64,000 bases of DNA from Kordia sp. TARA_039_SRF (GTDB lineage Bacteria; Bacteroidota; Bacteroidia; Flavobacteriales; Flavobacteriaceae): positions 47,177 through 111,176 of the forward strand of contig SMNH02000006.1 in NCBI GenBank assembly GCA_006383075.2, given 5' to 3'. The notes under the pieces are model-generated. The model was not told where the DNA came from. It ran no database searches and saw only the letters and a list, made by a program, of their open reading frames with translations. This document shows positions 24,385 through 35,000 of the stretch, one piece after another (the first letter of the stretch is position 1; the number at the start of each line of letters is the position of its first letter). Made by a program: the position numbers and the translations under genes.

Positions 24385-24854
24385 GATAGGTAATTAAAAT
24401 GACTCCTACTCTATTTAAGCTTTTCGGAATACGCTTACACGATACATTTTATAAGAAAAGGGACTTGTATCCTTAGAAGTAAAATAAAATTATAGTAATT
24501 TTTTAATTTAAATAAGTAATATAAAACTTACTTCAAATATATGTATTTTTGTAATAAACATACTAAGTCAAAAACTTACAATGTTTACTGTTAAAACGGA
24601 TTTAATAGTGTGAATTACCGAAAAAGAGTGTTTTTTCGGGGTCGTAAAAGAGATTTACTAAAGGAGCAAAAAAAGAAAGACGAGCGTTTTGCTCGTCTTG
24701 TCTTTTAACTAACCAATCCAAAATTTATGTGAAATGAAAACAAAGCGTGATTGCTTTTGTTTGCTTTCAACTAATTACATACAAACCGCATGCCAAACAC
24801 GTATACTGTTTGTTTTTTGAAAGCTAAATATTTGTTAATAAATGGTTTGAAAGG
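24385..24854. other. Gene-free stretch holding promoter region and a terminator
   Basis: AT-rich, no plausible gene. It must contain the promoter of the lipoprotein gene starting at 24384. A strong hairpin at 24675-24705 serves the kinase gene that ends at 24855. None of the palindromic repeats seen elsewhere is present. Confidence 0.5.
24675..24705 (-). terminator. Terminator of the hybrid kinase gene
   Basis: AAGACGAGC and GCTCGTCTT pair perfectly around a 5-base loop. On the minus strand the stem is followed by a long T run. It lies about 150 bases after the kinase stop codon. Confidence 0.8.
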
Positions 24855-27056
24855 TTAGGAGAGAATGTTGGAAATTTTTTGATAGAATACTTCAGGATCA
24901 AACGGTTTGGAAATAACTTCGTTGAAACCGTTCTTTAAGAAATCTCCTTTATTTTCATCTAAAGAAATCGCGGTAAGCGCTATAATTGGCGTTGAAACAT
25001 CAAACTTTCTAATTTCCTTAGTTGCTTCTATACCACTAATACCAGGCATGTGAATGTCCATCAAAATAAAGTCATAACGATTGCTACGCGCATAATCAAT
25101 TGCCTGATAACCATCATCTGCAATATCGCAAGTCATATTTTGCTTGGCGATAATTTTCTTGGTAATGACTTGGTTAATTTTATTATCTTCAACCAACAAT
25201 ACTTTAAACTGTCTGCTTTTTAAGTCTGTTTTTTCGGTAATATCTGCGTCTACTTCGGAAGCTTCTGGCGCTAGTTTTTCTAAAGTCAATGCAAAACGGA
25301 AAGTAGAACCTTCTCCAAGTTTACTTTCGAGTTGAATGTCGCTTTCTAACAATTCAAGCAAACTCTTTACAATGGTCAATCCTAAACCAGTTCCGCCATA
25401 TTTACGATTGATTTGCACAGAACCTTGCGAAAAGCTGTCAAAAATATTCTCCTGCATTTCTTTCGAAATCCCAATCCCGTTATCAATTATTTTAAACTGA
25501 ATATGTTGTTGCTCGTCATCTTCTTCAATAACTTGTGCTGAAATTTCAACAACACCGTCTTTTGTAAATTTTAAAGCATTACTAATTAGGTTGATGAATA
25601 CTTGTGACATTTTTAAATAGTCGCCCACAAGCTTCTCAGGAATGTTTTTGTCAATATTTAAAATAATCTTGTTGTTGTTCTCTTTGGAAGTTTGTGTGAG
25701 CGAATTCACTACATCATTCAGCACTTTTTTAAGGTTTAATGGCGCTTTTTCAACCGCTAATTTTCGTGCTTCAATTTTGTTTACTTGTAAAATATCGTTG
25801 ATGAAAGTCAACAAATAATCTCCAGAAAACTTCAACGATTTTAAGTGCTCTTTTTGACTTTCACTTGGATTTTCTTCCATCAACAAGTGAGTCAAACCTG
25901 TAACCGCATACAACGGCGTTCGCAGCTCGTGCGTTACGGTAGATAAAAACTGCGCTTTGGCTTTCATTGCCTTTTCTGCATTGTCTTTAGCCAACTGCAA
26001 TTCCGAGTTTTTCTTTAACAATAAATTGTTGGTTTTTACCTTAATTTGGTTGTTTCGGTAAAGTGAAATCGTTAATAATGAAATAATAATTAACAATGCT
26101 GAACTCAAAATTGACGTTAATTTATTTCGCTTTCCTTTTTGGTTAGAATCTTCGTATTGACGCTTCAATTCTTTGATATGACGTTTGTGAAATTCATTAT
26201 CAAAATACGCATTGGCTTCTGCCATACTCTGCATATTGTTAATGTTGAAGATGGAATCTTTAATTTGAATATAACGTCCTTGGTATGCATACGCATTTTC
26301 CAAATCGCCCAAACCAGCATAAGTATCACTAATAATTTGTGTGCTTTGCAGCTTGATGACAGGAAAATTGTACGAATTGGCAATTTTTAATGCAGTTTGG
26401 GCATTTAACTTTGCATCTTCGTATTGTTTGATGTTTTTATAAGCTTTCGCCAGATTGAGATGTACTTTAGAACGTAGATAATTAGGTTGATACGGATCGT
26501 TGATAGGAAGCGAATTCTCAAAACGCTCAATAGCACGACCATTGACACCTTGACTCAAGTAAAACAACCCACGATAATATTTCAGTTTATTAATATCGTC
26601 AATAGATTGATACTTGTCAAAAATAGTTTCTGCTTTTTCAAAATACGTATCTGCATTGGTGTACGACGTATTTCGAGTTGCAGTCAAAGCGCGTAATACA
26701 TAATTGTAACCCAATCCGAGTGAATCGTTGATTTCTTCTTGAATTTCTTTCGCTCGTACCAAATAATCCTCAATATCTTCTGGATTGAAATTATTGTAGT
26801 TTTCTTCCACACCAATTTCCGCACGTAACATGTAGGCGCGCGCCTTACTTTTTTGGTCGTTAATAGTGTCGGATAAATCTAAAATGCTGGTCAGCCTTTC
26901 CAAAGCGCTGCTCATTTTAGCTTTCTTTTTGAATTCGTATACTTCAATGAATGAGCGCTCTATACTGTCCTTAATTTGTTCTTGAGATTGGGCTAGGGAC
27001 GATATAGAGAATAAAACAAACCAGAAATATAAAATGTGTTTTACTTTACACACCAT
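24855..27056 (-). CDS. TPR hybrid sensor histidine kinase/response regulator
   Basis: A 733-residue hybrid kinase. Order: signal peptide (to about residue 22), periplasmic TPR array (about 30-290), one membrane helix near 318-336 (ILSSALLIIISLLTISLY), a coiled linker, HisKA with phospho-acceptor His in THELRTPL, HATPase_c with NLISNALKF, DNGIGIS and GGTGLGLTIVK, and a C-terminal receiver with the acceptor Asp in FILMDIHMPG and the Lys in VISKPFDPEV. No DNA-binding output, so it probably passes phosphate to a separate protein. The stimulus is read by the TPR region and is unknown. The gap gene upstream is read in the same direction. Confidence 0.92.
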   Translation of the reverse strand: MVCKVKHILYFWFVLFSISSLAQSQEQIKDSIERSFIEVYEFKKKAKMSSALERLTSILDLSDTINDQKSKARAYMLRAEIGVEENYNNFNPEDIEDYLVRAKEIQEEINDSLGLGYNYVLRALTATRNTSYTNADTYFEKAETIFDKYQSIDDINKLKYYRGLFYLSQGVNGRAIERFENSLPINDPYQPNYLRSKVHLNLAKAYKNIKQYEDAKLNAQTALKIANSYNFPVIKLQSTQIISDTYAGLGDLENAYAYQGRYIQIKDSIFNINNMQSMAEANAYFDNEFHKRHIKELKRQYEDSNQKGKRNKLTSILSSALLIIISLLTISLYRNNQIKVKTNNLLLKKNSELQLAKDNAEKAMKAKAQFLSTVTHELRTPLYAVTGLTHLLMEENPSESQKEHLKSLKFSGDYLLTFINDILQVNKIEARKLAVEKAPLNLKKVLNDVVNSLTQTSKENNNKIILNIDKNIPEKLVGDYLKMSQVFINLISNALKFTKDGVVEISAQVIEEDDEQQHIQFKIIDNGIGISKEMQENIFDSFSQGSVQINRKYGGTGLGLTIVKSLLELLESDIQLESKLGEGSTFRFALTLEKLAPEASEVDADITEKTDLKSRQFKVLLVEDNKINQVITKKIIAKQNMTCDIADDGYQAIDYARSNRYDFILMDIHMPGISGIEATKEIRKFDVSTPIIALTAISLDENKGDFLKNGFNEVISKPFDPEVFYQKISNILS

Positions 27057-27082
27057 GAAGGATTCAATTTATTCAAAAATAC

Positions 27083-28078
27083 TTATTTATTTGAAATATA
27101 TAACATTAAATCAATTAATCTGTTGGAATAGCCAATTTCGTTATCATACCAACCGACAACTTTGACCATTTTTCCTATTACGGAAGTCATAAGCGAATCA
27201 AAAGTACAGGAATACGGATTGTCAATCACATCCACAGAAACAATTGGATCCTCTGTGTACGAAAGTATGCCTTTTAAATGTGTTTCTGCCGCTTCTTTGA
27301 ACGCTGTGTTTATTTCTTCGATAGAAGTCTCTTTTTGTACGTTAAACGTAATATCGGTCAATGAACCATCAGGCACGGGAACGCGAATTCCACAACCACC
27401 AATCACATCTGAGAGGTTTGGAAATATTTTAGTCAATGCTTTGGCAGCACCTGTAGTTGTAGGGACAATGCTCTGACTAGCTCCGCGCGCACGACGCAAA
27501 TCACGATGCGGTTGGTCGTGCAAACTTTGGTCGGTAGTGTAGGAGTGAATGGTGGTAATATACGCTTGGTCAATTCCGCACAAATCATTGATGATTTTCA
27601 CCATTGGCGCGGCATTGTTTGTAGTACACGAAGCGTTTGAAATGATAGTTTCAGAACCATCTAAAATATGCTCATTTACACCTAAAACTACCATTTTAAT
27701 TTCGTCATCTTCTGGTGGAACGGATAAAATCACTTTTTTAGCACCATTTGTGATGTGATGTTGTAACAAGGCTTCCGTTTTAAACTTTCCGGTGGCTTCC
27801 ACAACAAAATCTACATCGTAGGCTTTCCAATTCAATTGTGTAATGTCAGAAACATTCGTCACAGGAAAAACGTTTTCATCTACCAAAATTTCGGTTGTTG
27901 TATGACTCACAACATTCGGCAACACACCGTGAATGCTATCATACTTTAGCAAATGACTCAAAGTGCGTGTATCGGCGACATCATTAATCACAACAACTTC
28001 TATAGTGGGATGATTGAGTAGTAAGCGGAATAAATTTCGACCAATGCGACCAAATCCGTTAATGGCAATTCGTATCAT
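27083..28078 (-). CDS. gap: Type I glyceraldehyde-3-phosphate dehydrogenase
   Basis: A 331-residue GAPDH. Seen: NAD-binding INGFGRIGRN (residues 5-14), VVINDVAD (Asp near 33, NAD preference), the catalytic Cys in SNASCTTN near residue 150 and His in TTIHSYTTDQ, plus GWYDNEIGYSNR near the end. It interconverts glyceraldehyde-3-phosphate and 1,3-bisphosphoglycerate. Flavobacteria often carry more than one copy, so this may be a gluconeogenic or accessory isozyme; the sequence alone does not tell. Two near-palindromic GTAAAATTACG sites lie in its upstream region. Confidence 0.92.
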   Translation of the reverse strand: MIRIAINGFGRIGRNLFRLLLNHPTIEVVVINDVADTRTLSHLLKYDSIHGVLPNVVSHTTTEILVDENVFPVTNVSDITQLNWKAYDVDFVVEATGKFKTEALLQHHITNGAKKVILSVPPEDDEIKMVVLGVNEHILDGSETIISNASCTTNNAAPMVKIINDLCGIDQAYITTIHSYTTDQSLHDQPHRDLRRARGASQSIVPTTTGAAKALTKIFPNLSDVIGGCGIRVPVPDGSLTDITFNVQKETSIEEINTAFKEAAETHLKGILSYTEDPIVSVDVIDNPYSCTFDSLMTSVIGKMVKVVGWYDNEIGYSNRLIDLMLYISNK

Positions 28079-28416
28079 GCGGATGCTTCATTTTAGAAAT
28101 GTAAAATTACGTTTTTTTAGTCGAATTGAGCATTTGTTTGTCATGTATGTAATTTTTACCAATTATGACAAATGCGTAAAATTACGCAGAAATTAGTGTG
28201 TTGTTTTTAAGACATTTACAGCATCAAACAATCAAAAAAGAAACATTGATTGTTCATTTTTTCAGCAAACTATTTTTAAAGTGTAGTAGAAAAGAACGAT
28301 TTAACACACAATATGAAAACACGTATGTTTACTTTTTTTAATGTATTTTGAGCAGTATTATAAATCCCTAAGTTGCTCATAAAAGTCAGTAACTTTCTCT
28401 AAAAACTAACATAATC
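28079..28416. promoter_or_regulatory. Divergent promoter region with paired GTAAAATTACG sites
   Basis: No gene. GTAAAATTACG occurs at 28101-28111 and again at 28176-28186, the second inside a 6-bp-armed palindrome GCGTAAAATTACGC (28174-28187). GCATTTGT..GTCAT and ATGACAAATGC also pair nearby. These lie 23 and 98 bases before the gap start codon and are candidate operators; the region must also hold the promoter of the gene at 28417. Confidence 0.45.
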
Positions 28417-29109
28417 ATGGAATCAACACCAAAATTAAAATCAGGAACACCTCTTTTCTGTATCAATCAATGGGCAATTGCTCGTACAAATGAGGTATTG
28501 TTAAACTCTTTATTCAGTGCCTCAGGAAACTCATTCTCACTAAATTCGGCACGTTTAGGTGGAGAAAAATTACATATTTACATAGGCTATGATGGAGAAG
28601 AATTAAGCTTATATACCATACCATCAGAAGCAGATACAGGTTCTTCAGTCTCTAATGCTAGTTTAACGAAAATAGCAATCGCAGCAGAGAAACAAACACT
28701 GGCGTCGTCTTCTCGTGATTCTCAAAATAGAATAGAACTCATTGAGGCTATTAACAATTGGACAGATCCTGCAAATATTGCATCGTGGGTAAGTCAAAAC
28801 TTTAGTGCCAAAACAAGCGAGAATACGATACTGCAAACTTTTATTATTGATACTACAGATTTTATGTCTGAGCATAATTACGAAGGATATTTCGCTTTAA
28901 AAATCACCGAAGAAGATAAAAAACCTGTGTACACGATAGACTTAGTAGTCGTAAATACGGATACAGGACAAATTTTAAATTTGGTAAATGTTGGCGATGC
29001 AACACACTACCGAGATTTGGCTCGACTCGTTCCGCCATTCGGTCAAGAAATACATCCTTCAACCAAAAAAGAGAATTTCGGAGTTTTACTAACACTTGGA
29101 CTCTTGTAA
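28417..29109 (+). CDS. Hypothetical protein coupled to a sensor module
   Basis: A 230-residue soluble protein without a signal peptide. It opens MESTPKLKSGTPLFCINQW and has an extended middle rich in Ser/Thr/Asn. I do not recognise a family. Its stop codon overlaps the start of the 7TM gene (TAATG), so it is translationally coupled to the sensor and kinase genes that follow. It might be the module's ligand-binding, scaffold or output protein; none of these is shown by the sequence. Confidence 0.7.
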   Translation: MESTPKLKSGTPLFCINQWAIARTNEVLLNSLFSASGNSFSLNSARLGGEKLHIYIGYDGEELSLYTIPSEADTGSSVSNASLTKIAIAAEKQTLASSSRDSQNRIELIEAINNWTDPANIASWVSQNFSAKTSENTILQTFIIDTTDFMSEHNYEGYFALKITEEDKKPVYTIDLVVVNTDTGQILNLVNVGDATHYRDLARLVPPFGQEIHPSTKKENFGVLLTLGLL

Positions 29110-29765
29110 TGAGCTTTATTACATTTTCAGAAATTATCACACGAGTTTCCCCATTCGTACTTTTTTTAGGTACGAGTGTGGGTTTGTATTACTACAAACG
29201 TTTGACCAACGTTGCAAAGCTATTGTTTTACTTTTTATTGGGAAGTCTGTGCATTGATTTGTGTTCCAGGCTTTTGGAAGAATGGTTTGGCAATAATTTA
29301 ATTCTAGTTTTTGCATTGACTTTGTTAGAACTTGTCATTTTTCTGAAACTGTATTACGATTTGACGCAAAAGAAAAAACTCATCGTTTTCTTGTCAATTT
29401 TCGGAATCGCGTATACCATTTTTGAATTAATTTATGTCAACACAACGGATGTGCACTTGTTTCAACCGTATGCAAAAGCGTTTGGACCGTTGGTAATTGT
29501 GGGAATGGCGTTGTTATTTTTCTTTGAATTGATTCGTGATGAAGAAAGCTTGCTAAAAAACGAACAGAATTATTTTGTATTGAATAGCACCATTTTATGC
29601 TTCTTTTCACTACAATTTTTGGTCTTTTTACCGTTGAATTTTTTAGTCAATACAGATTTACAACTCACAGGATATATTTTGATTGGAAATATATTCTTCA
29701 TGATTTTATTTTATCTATACCTAACTTATTTTATATGGAAACGTGGCAAAAACCTGAAACCATAA
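29109..29765 (+). CDS. Seven-helix membrane protein, likely sensor half of a split kinase
   Basis: A 218-residue integral membrane protein with about seven hydrophobic helices (VSPFVLFLGTSVGLYYY, LILVFALTLLELVIFLKLYY, FGPLVIVGMALLFFFELI, and others) and a basic C-terminal tail. No family motif recognised. It starts within the previous stop codon and overlaps the kinase start by about 31 bases, a degree of coupling that suggests one complex: this would be the membrane sensor for the kinase that has only one helix of its own. Confidence 0.75.
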   Translation: MSFITFSEIITRVSPFVLFLGTSVGLYYYKRLTNVAKLLFYFLLGSLCIDLCSRLLEEWFGNNLILVFALTLLELVIFLKLYYDLTQKKKLIVFLSIFGIAYTIFELIYVNTTDVHLFQPYAKAFGPLVIVGMALLFFFELIRDEESLLKNEQNYFVLNSTILCFFSLQFLVFLPLNFLVNTDLQLTGYILIGNIFFMILFYLYLTYFIWKRGKNLKP

Positions 29766-30487
29766 TCCTTTGGATTACCATTGCGGCTTTGTTTGTCATT
29801 GTCTTATTGACGGTGATTATCTTTTTGATTCGTGCCATATTTAAAAAAATAATTAAGGCGAAAGAAAAAGAAGCCGCTACGCAATTAGATTACCAAAAAA
29901 ATCTACTAGAAACGACGATTAAAACCCAAGAAATGGAGCGACATCGTATTGCGGCAGATATTCATGATGGTTTAATTGGACGATTAACCGCGCTGAAAAT
30001 GCAGCAAGAAATAACGAATAACGACCAAAAAACGATTGAAGCCTTGCACGAAAGCATCACCATAGCACGAAGAATCTCGCATGATTTAAGTCCGCCGTTG
30101 GTAGAATTCACCAAACTTCCAGAGCTTATCAAGGAAATTTTGGATCCGTGGGAACAACATTTTTTGATAACCACTATATTTGATATCAGAGCAGCGGTGA
30201 ACGATGCGGAAGAATTTAAAGTACAAATCACGCGGCTCATTCAGGAAATCATCACTAATACCATCAAACATGCAGACGCCACACAACTAATTTTTCATTT
30301 CAAACAAACGGAAAACTATATGGTAATTTGTATTCGCGATAATGGGAAAGGCTATGATATTGCCAAAAACAGCAAAGGTTTAGGCACGAAAAACATCGAA
30401 ACCCGCGTGCAATTCTTAAAAGGAAAACACAAAGTAAAATCCATCATAGGAAAAGGAACGACGAATATTTTCTTGTTTGAAAATTGA
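29735..30487 (+). CDS. HisKA_3-type sensor histidine kinase
   Basis: About 250 residues from the ATG at 29735; an earlier frame extension lies wholly inside the 7TM gene and is not credible. One N-terminal helix (IILWITIAALFVIVLLTVII), a coiled coil, then the DesK/NarX-type HisKA_3 box with the acceptor His in RHRIAADIHDGLIG, and a HATPase_c domain with NTIKHADA and RDNGKGYD, ending GKGTTNIFLF. It should phosphorylate the NarL-type regulator encoded 340 bases downstream. Signal input probably comes from the 7TM protein. Confidence 0.88.
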   Translation: METWQKPETIILWITIAALFVIVLLTVIIFLIRAIFKKIIKAKEKEAATQLDYQKNLLETTIKTQEMERHRIAADIHDGLIGRLTALKMQQEITNNDQKTIEALHESITIARRISHDLSPPLVEFTKLPELIKEILDPWEQHFLITTIFDIRAAVNDAEEFKVQITRLIQEIITNTIKHADATQLIFHFKQTENYMVICIRDNGKGYDIAKNSKGLGTKNIETRVQFLKGKHKVKSIIGKGTTNIFLFEN

Positions 30488-30825
30488 AAGATTTAAAGAT
30501 TGAAGTATTTTTTTGTTTCCGTCCGTTATATCGATTCTATGACAAACGTAAGTGATTCAGTAAAAAAATGAAGCGTCATTACGAGGAAGTATGACGAAGT
30601 AATCTGTTTTTCATAGAACACTTTCGTTTTTTGAAGTAACAGATTGCCACGGCGCTACGCTTCTCGCAAAGACGAATTAAAGCGATAATTTGGACAGAAG
30701 CAAAACCAATATTATTACATTTTCAAATTGACAGATTATTAGATTGAAAGTCTTTCAGTAGCTCAGTCGAGATAAAATTGAATACAAAATCAACTATGAA
30801 AACAAAAGGTATAAAAAACTAAAAA
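30488..30825. repeat. Gene-free stretch with two palindromic repeat elements
   Basis: Two copies of the CGTCnTTnCGAG...GnAATCTG repeat, in opposite orientation: 30574-30606 (centre GTATGACGAA) and 30640-30674 (read on the minus strand, centre CGTAGCGCCG). They lie between the kinase and its presumed cognate regulator. No gene is present. Confidence 0.65.
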
Positions 30826-31503
30826 ATGGAAAACATCATCACCATAGCACTCGTAGACGACGACGCACTCATCGTATCCTTATTAAAAGATTTCTTGGGA
30901 AATCAGGAAAAAATGGAAGTCTGTTACACAGCAGATAGCGGAGAAGTGCTCAAAGAAAAACTAGCAACCGACAGCACATTGCCCGACATCATGGTGCTCG
31001 ATTTAAACATGCCAGGCATCAACGGCGTTGAAGTGACGGAATTCCTCAAACAAAACTATCCTAGCATTCGCGTGATTTTAATGACTTCGCATTACAAGCG
31101 TTCCTTTATGGGCTTTATGCTCAAAACAGGTGTTTCCGCTTTCTTACCCAAAGGAATTTCGCCAGTGCAATTGGTAGAAATCATCCGAGAAGTGTACGAC
31201 AAAGGATTTTACTTTATGGACGACCAATTGGGTGTGTTGCGCGAGCAAATTTCACATAAAAGTCCAAAACCAACACTCATCGAAAAAAACAAACTCACCG
31301 AACGGGAAATAGAAGTCTTAAAACTAATTTGCTTCCAAAAAACCGCCAAAGAAATCGCCGAGCAACTTTTCATTGCACCACGAACTGTAGAAGGTCACAA
31401 AAACAACCTATTCATCAAAACCGAAGCGCGAAACATTGCAGGTTTGGTGATTTACGCCATTCAGAATAATTACATTGAACCTAATGAGATACCTTTAATT
31501 TAG
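30826..31503 (+). CDS. NarL/LuxR-family response regulator
   Basis: A 225-residue two-domain regulator: receiver (residues 5-125, acidic pocket VDDDA, acceptor Asp in MVLDLNMPGI, conserved Thr/Ser in LMTSHYKR, Lys in FLPKGIS) and a LuxR-type helix-turn-helix (about 155-215, LTEREIEVLKLICFQKTAKE and RTVEGHKNNLFIKTEA). Such regulators are activated by HisKA_3 kinases, and the kinase gene ends just upstream, so a cognate pair is likely. The target genes cannot be read from the window. Confidence 0.92.
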   Translation: MENIITIALVDDDALIVSLLKDFLGNQEKMEVCYTADSGEVLKEKLATDSTLPDIMVLDLNMPGINGVEVTEFLKQNYPSIRVILMTSHYKRSFMGFMLKTGVSAFLPKGISPVQLVEIIREVYDKGFYFMDDQLGVLREQISHKSPKPTLIEKNKLTEREIEVLKLICFQKTAKEIAEQLFIAPRTVEGHKNNLFIKTEARNIAGLVIYAIQNNYIEPNEIPLI

Positions 31504-32035
31504 ACTTGCTGTCGCTTTTGGACACGGCTGTGCCTTTGGACCGCTTCGCTGTTGGAATTTAGATTGTTTAGCTCATTCTTTTGCTCTGTCATTCCTGCAT
31601 AGGCAGGAATCTATACTTTGGTGTGAAACGTAAATTAGTATTGAGTATTGAGAAATTTTCAATGAAAATCTAGCGTCATGCTGAGCCTGACTCAGCATCC
31701 CATAACAGTAAGAAAAAATTAAAAATCGTAAATCCACAAACAGACTGCCGCGTCATCCTGCCTCGCAGTGACGTTTAAAATACTATAAATTTTATAAGAA
31801 AAAGTCTTGACTCTAAAAGCGAAGCGATCTTGACTCTTGACTCTACAATACAATTCGTCCTTGCAAGAAGCACAGCGACGCGGCAATCTGTGACTTCAGA
31901 AAACGGAAAAGTCTTATGATATAGAGATTATCAATTAAAATCCTTACAATTTTTAATAAACACATTATCATAACAACAAATTTTTTCCTACAAATTTGTA
32001 TCTTGTTTCGTATAGTATAAAACACAAAGACAAGC
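31504..32035. repeat. Gene-free stretch with four palindromic repeat elements
   Basis: No gene. Four repeat elements: 31588-31612 (GTCATTCCTGC/GCAGGAATCT), 31673-31701 (GCGTCATGCTGA/TCAGCATCCC), 31748-31773 (CGTCATCCTGCC..GTGACG) and 31856-31890 (CGTCCTTGCAAGAAG..GGCAATCTG). The stretch must also hold the promoter for the LRR-Roc-COR-TIR gene at 32036. Confidence 0.65.
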
Positions 32036-35000
32036 ATGAGCAAACCACAGGAGATTTTAGAGTTGGAAGCGGTGTATGGGATTACGTTGGAGGAGACCAA
32101 GTATGCGGGTGATATTACAATTTGGAATAAATCAAATCTATATTTTTTAAATGAGAAACAAGAGATTATTGGTTTGAATTTGAATGATAATCAAATTTCA
32201 AAAATTGAGAACCTTGAAAAGCTAACCAATCTTTCGGTGTTAAATATCTCAGATAATCAGATTTCAAAAATTGAAAATCTTGAAAATCTTACCAATCTTT
32301 CAGAATTAGTTATCATAGATAATCAAATTTCAAAAATTGAGAACCTTGAAAATCTTACCAATCTTTCAGTATTAAATATTTCATATAATCAAATTTCAAA
32401 AATTGAGAACCTTGAAAACCTAATGAATCTTTCAGAATTAGTTATTGCGAAGAATGAAATTTCAAAAATTGAAAATCTTGAAAAGCTAACAAACCTTTCG
32501 GAATTACTACTCTCATATAATCAAATTTCAAAAATTGAAAATCTTGAAAGACTAACGAATCTTTCTAGTTTAGATATTTCAGATAATCAAATTGCGGACA
32601 TCAACTCTTTAAAGTTTGCTTCCGAACTTCCTAAACTTAAATATCTAGATGTTTACAATAATCCTTTTGTAGCCACTGAGAATTTAATCTTAGAAGAATA
32701 TGAAAACCATCTGGATATCATCAAAAGTGAGCTACAAAAGCTAGCAGAAAAACAAATTAATGTTCAGCTACCTGTCAAAGTAATGTTATTGGGCAATCAT
32801 GCTTCGGGGAAATCAACTCTACTTACCTATATACAAACCCAGCAACGTTCAAAAGTTGATTCCGACAAAAATAATAGCACACATGTGTTGTCCGTAGTCC
32901 ATTCTAAAAAAGAAATAAATCATAACCTACCCAAAGCCATTTTTTATGATTTTGGCGGGCAAGATTACTATCATGGAATTTACAGAGCTTTTTTTACCCA
33001 AGAAACTGTCAATCTATTAGTATGGCATCCAAAAAGCAATGAAAACAAACTCTTGGATAAAGACACAAACAAGTTTGCCACACGAAATTACAAACGTGGT
33101 TATTGGTTGGCGCAATTGCGATATGCATTTGATAAAGAAAATAGAAACGTAGCCGAAAAGAAAGTATATGATGATCCTGTATTACTGATTCAAACCCGCG
33201 CAGATGAACAACAAAATAAACAAAATTGGCAAGAAGCCTTTTTACAACACAATATTGTAGATGAATTCCATATTTCCCTCAATATAGATTACGAAAACGT
33301 TAAAAATGACGCTGCACTCCATTACTTAACTGCTACATTTTGGGAAACGATTGAGAAAAATACCAAAGAAAGAAAAGAGCCTGCGTGGTATCCTGAATTT
33401 TTACATTACATCTTGCATAAAAAAAACTCGAAAGCTATTTCATTAAAAACCATCATTAAATATTACAAACGAGAAGTTACCGACGGTTTTTCGCAGCAGG
33501 ATAAGAAGAATGCTTTACGAGCAGATTTACATCAATTGTATCTCAAAGGAATGTTGTTGTACTATAATAAAGATGAAAAATTGAATGACGTCGCTTGGTT
33601 GAATCCTGCAGCTACGGTTGAAAAAATTCATGAGACAATTCTTAACAAAGAAAAAATTAAAGATTACAAAGGAATACTTACTCCAAAAGAATTTGAAGAT
33701 TTAGGGATTGATCCAAAAATTGAACGCTTACTCATCAATGAAAAGGTATTGTTTTTTGACAAGGGAAATAACGAATACATTATTCCTAATTATCTGCCGT
33801 TGACTTCGGAAGATGATAAAACATTTAATTTATTAAAATTTGATTTTAGTACACCAACGTTTGTATTAAAGTTTGAACGCTTTATACCTTTCGGGTTTAT
33901 CAATCAATTAATTTGTCATTACGGTCAAAACCCTGATAAAAAACAATATTGGCGTGATCAGTTAGTATTTACTTTGGATGAAAAATTTAAAGTGTGGATT
34001 CAATTAGATTTTTCAAAGTTGACTACAAAAGTGTACATCAAATCGAAAAAAGCAAAAGACCCAGAATTAAACTTAGTTATTCAACAAATATTTAGAGAAA
34101 TGTTGTTTTTGTATTGGGATGAAAAAGGTTGTCTCATCAATAGTAAGGAAATTGAAAATATTCTAGAAAATCCAAATAAGGATTACATGAATGAACCGCA
34201 TAAAAGAAATTTTCTTGGATTTGTTTTAAATAACTTTACAAGTAGAGAAGTAGATATAAATTCTACAGCTAAAATTAATATGGAAGAAATTGTTATAAAA
34301 AAGTTACACATCGCTTTTATAAAAAAAGGATTTGAAACATTACCAAAACCCAAAGGTTTATTTATATCAACTGACAATGAATATTTTGTCAACTACAAAA
34401 AGCTAGATAATCCAAAAACCAAAGAAACCATTCCCGCATATACTCTAACAAAAGACGGAAACGACATCGACGAAACTTCTGTACGAACCCAAAGCAGTTA
34501 CCGCTATCAAAACTTTACCGACAACCCGAACATTCAAAAAATGAAAAAAATATTTATTTCGTATTCCCGAAAAGATGTGGAATACAAAGATGAACTCCGC
34601 AAACATCTAAATATGCTCAAACTCTTTGATGTAGCAGACAATTGGAGTTGCGAAGATATCACCATCGGCAAATGGCACGATCAAATTCAAAAAGAACTCT
34701 ACGAAAGCGATTTGGTGATTTTTATGTTGTCGATTAACTTTTTTAATTCACGTTATATCATAGAAGATGAAGTGCTAAAAACAATGAATGATATTGCCAA
34801 CGGTAGCAATAAAAAAGTGTACTGTATTATTGTTAGCGAGTTTCCAAGTTTAGATGCTTTTGACAATAAACAACTCAACGATAAACAAAAAGATATATTA
34901 AAACTAGGCGACTACCAATTTGGAATGTACGCGCAGGAATTAAACAAAGTTACAGGACAAAAAGAAGAACGTATCATTAGTTTAAAAGAAGCCAGTAGAT

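Noticed and set aside
29597..29734. 46-codon upstream extension of the kinase at 29735
   Set aside because: It lies entirely within the 7TM gene in another frame, and the ATG at 29735 gives a proper N-terminal helix.
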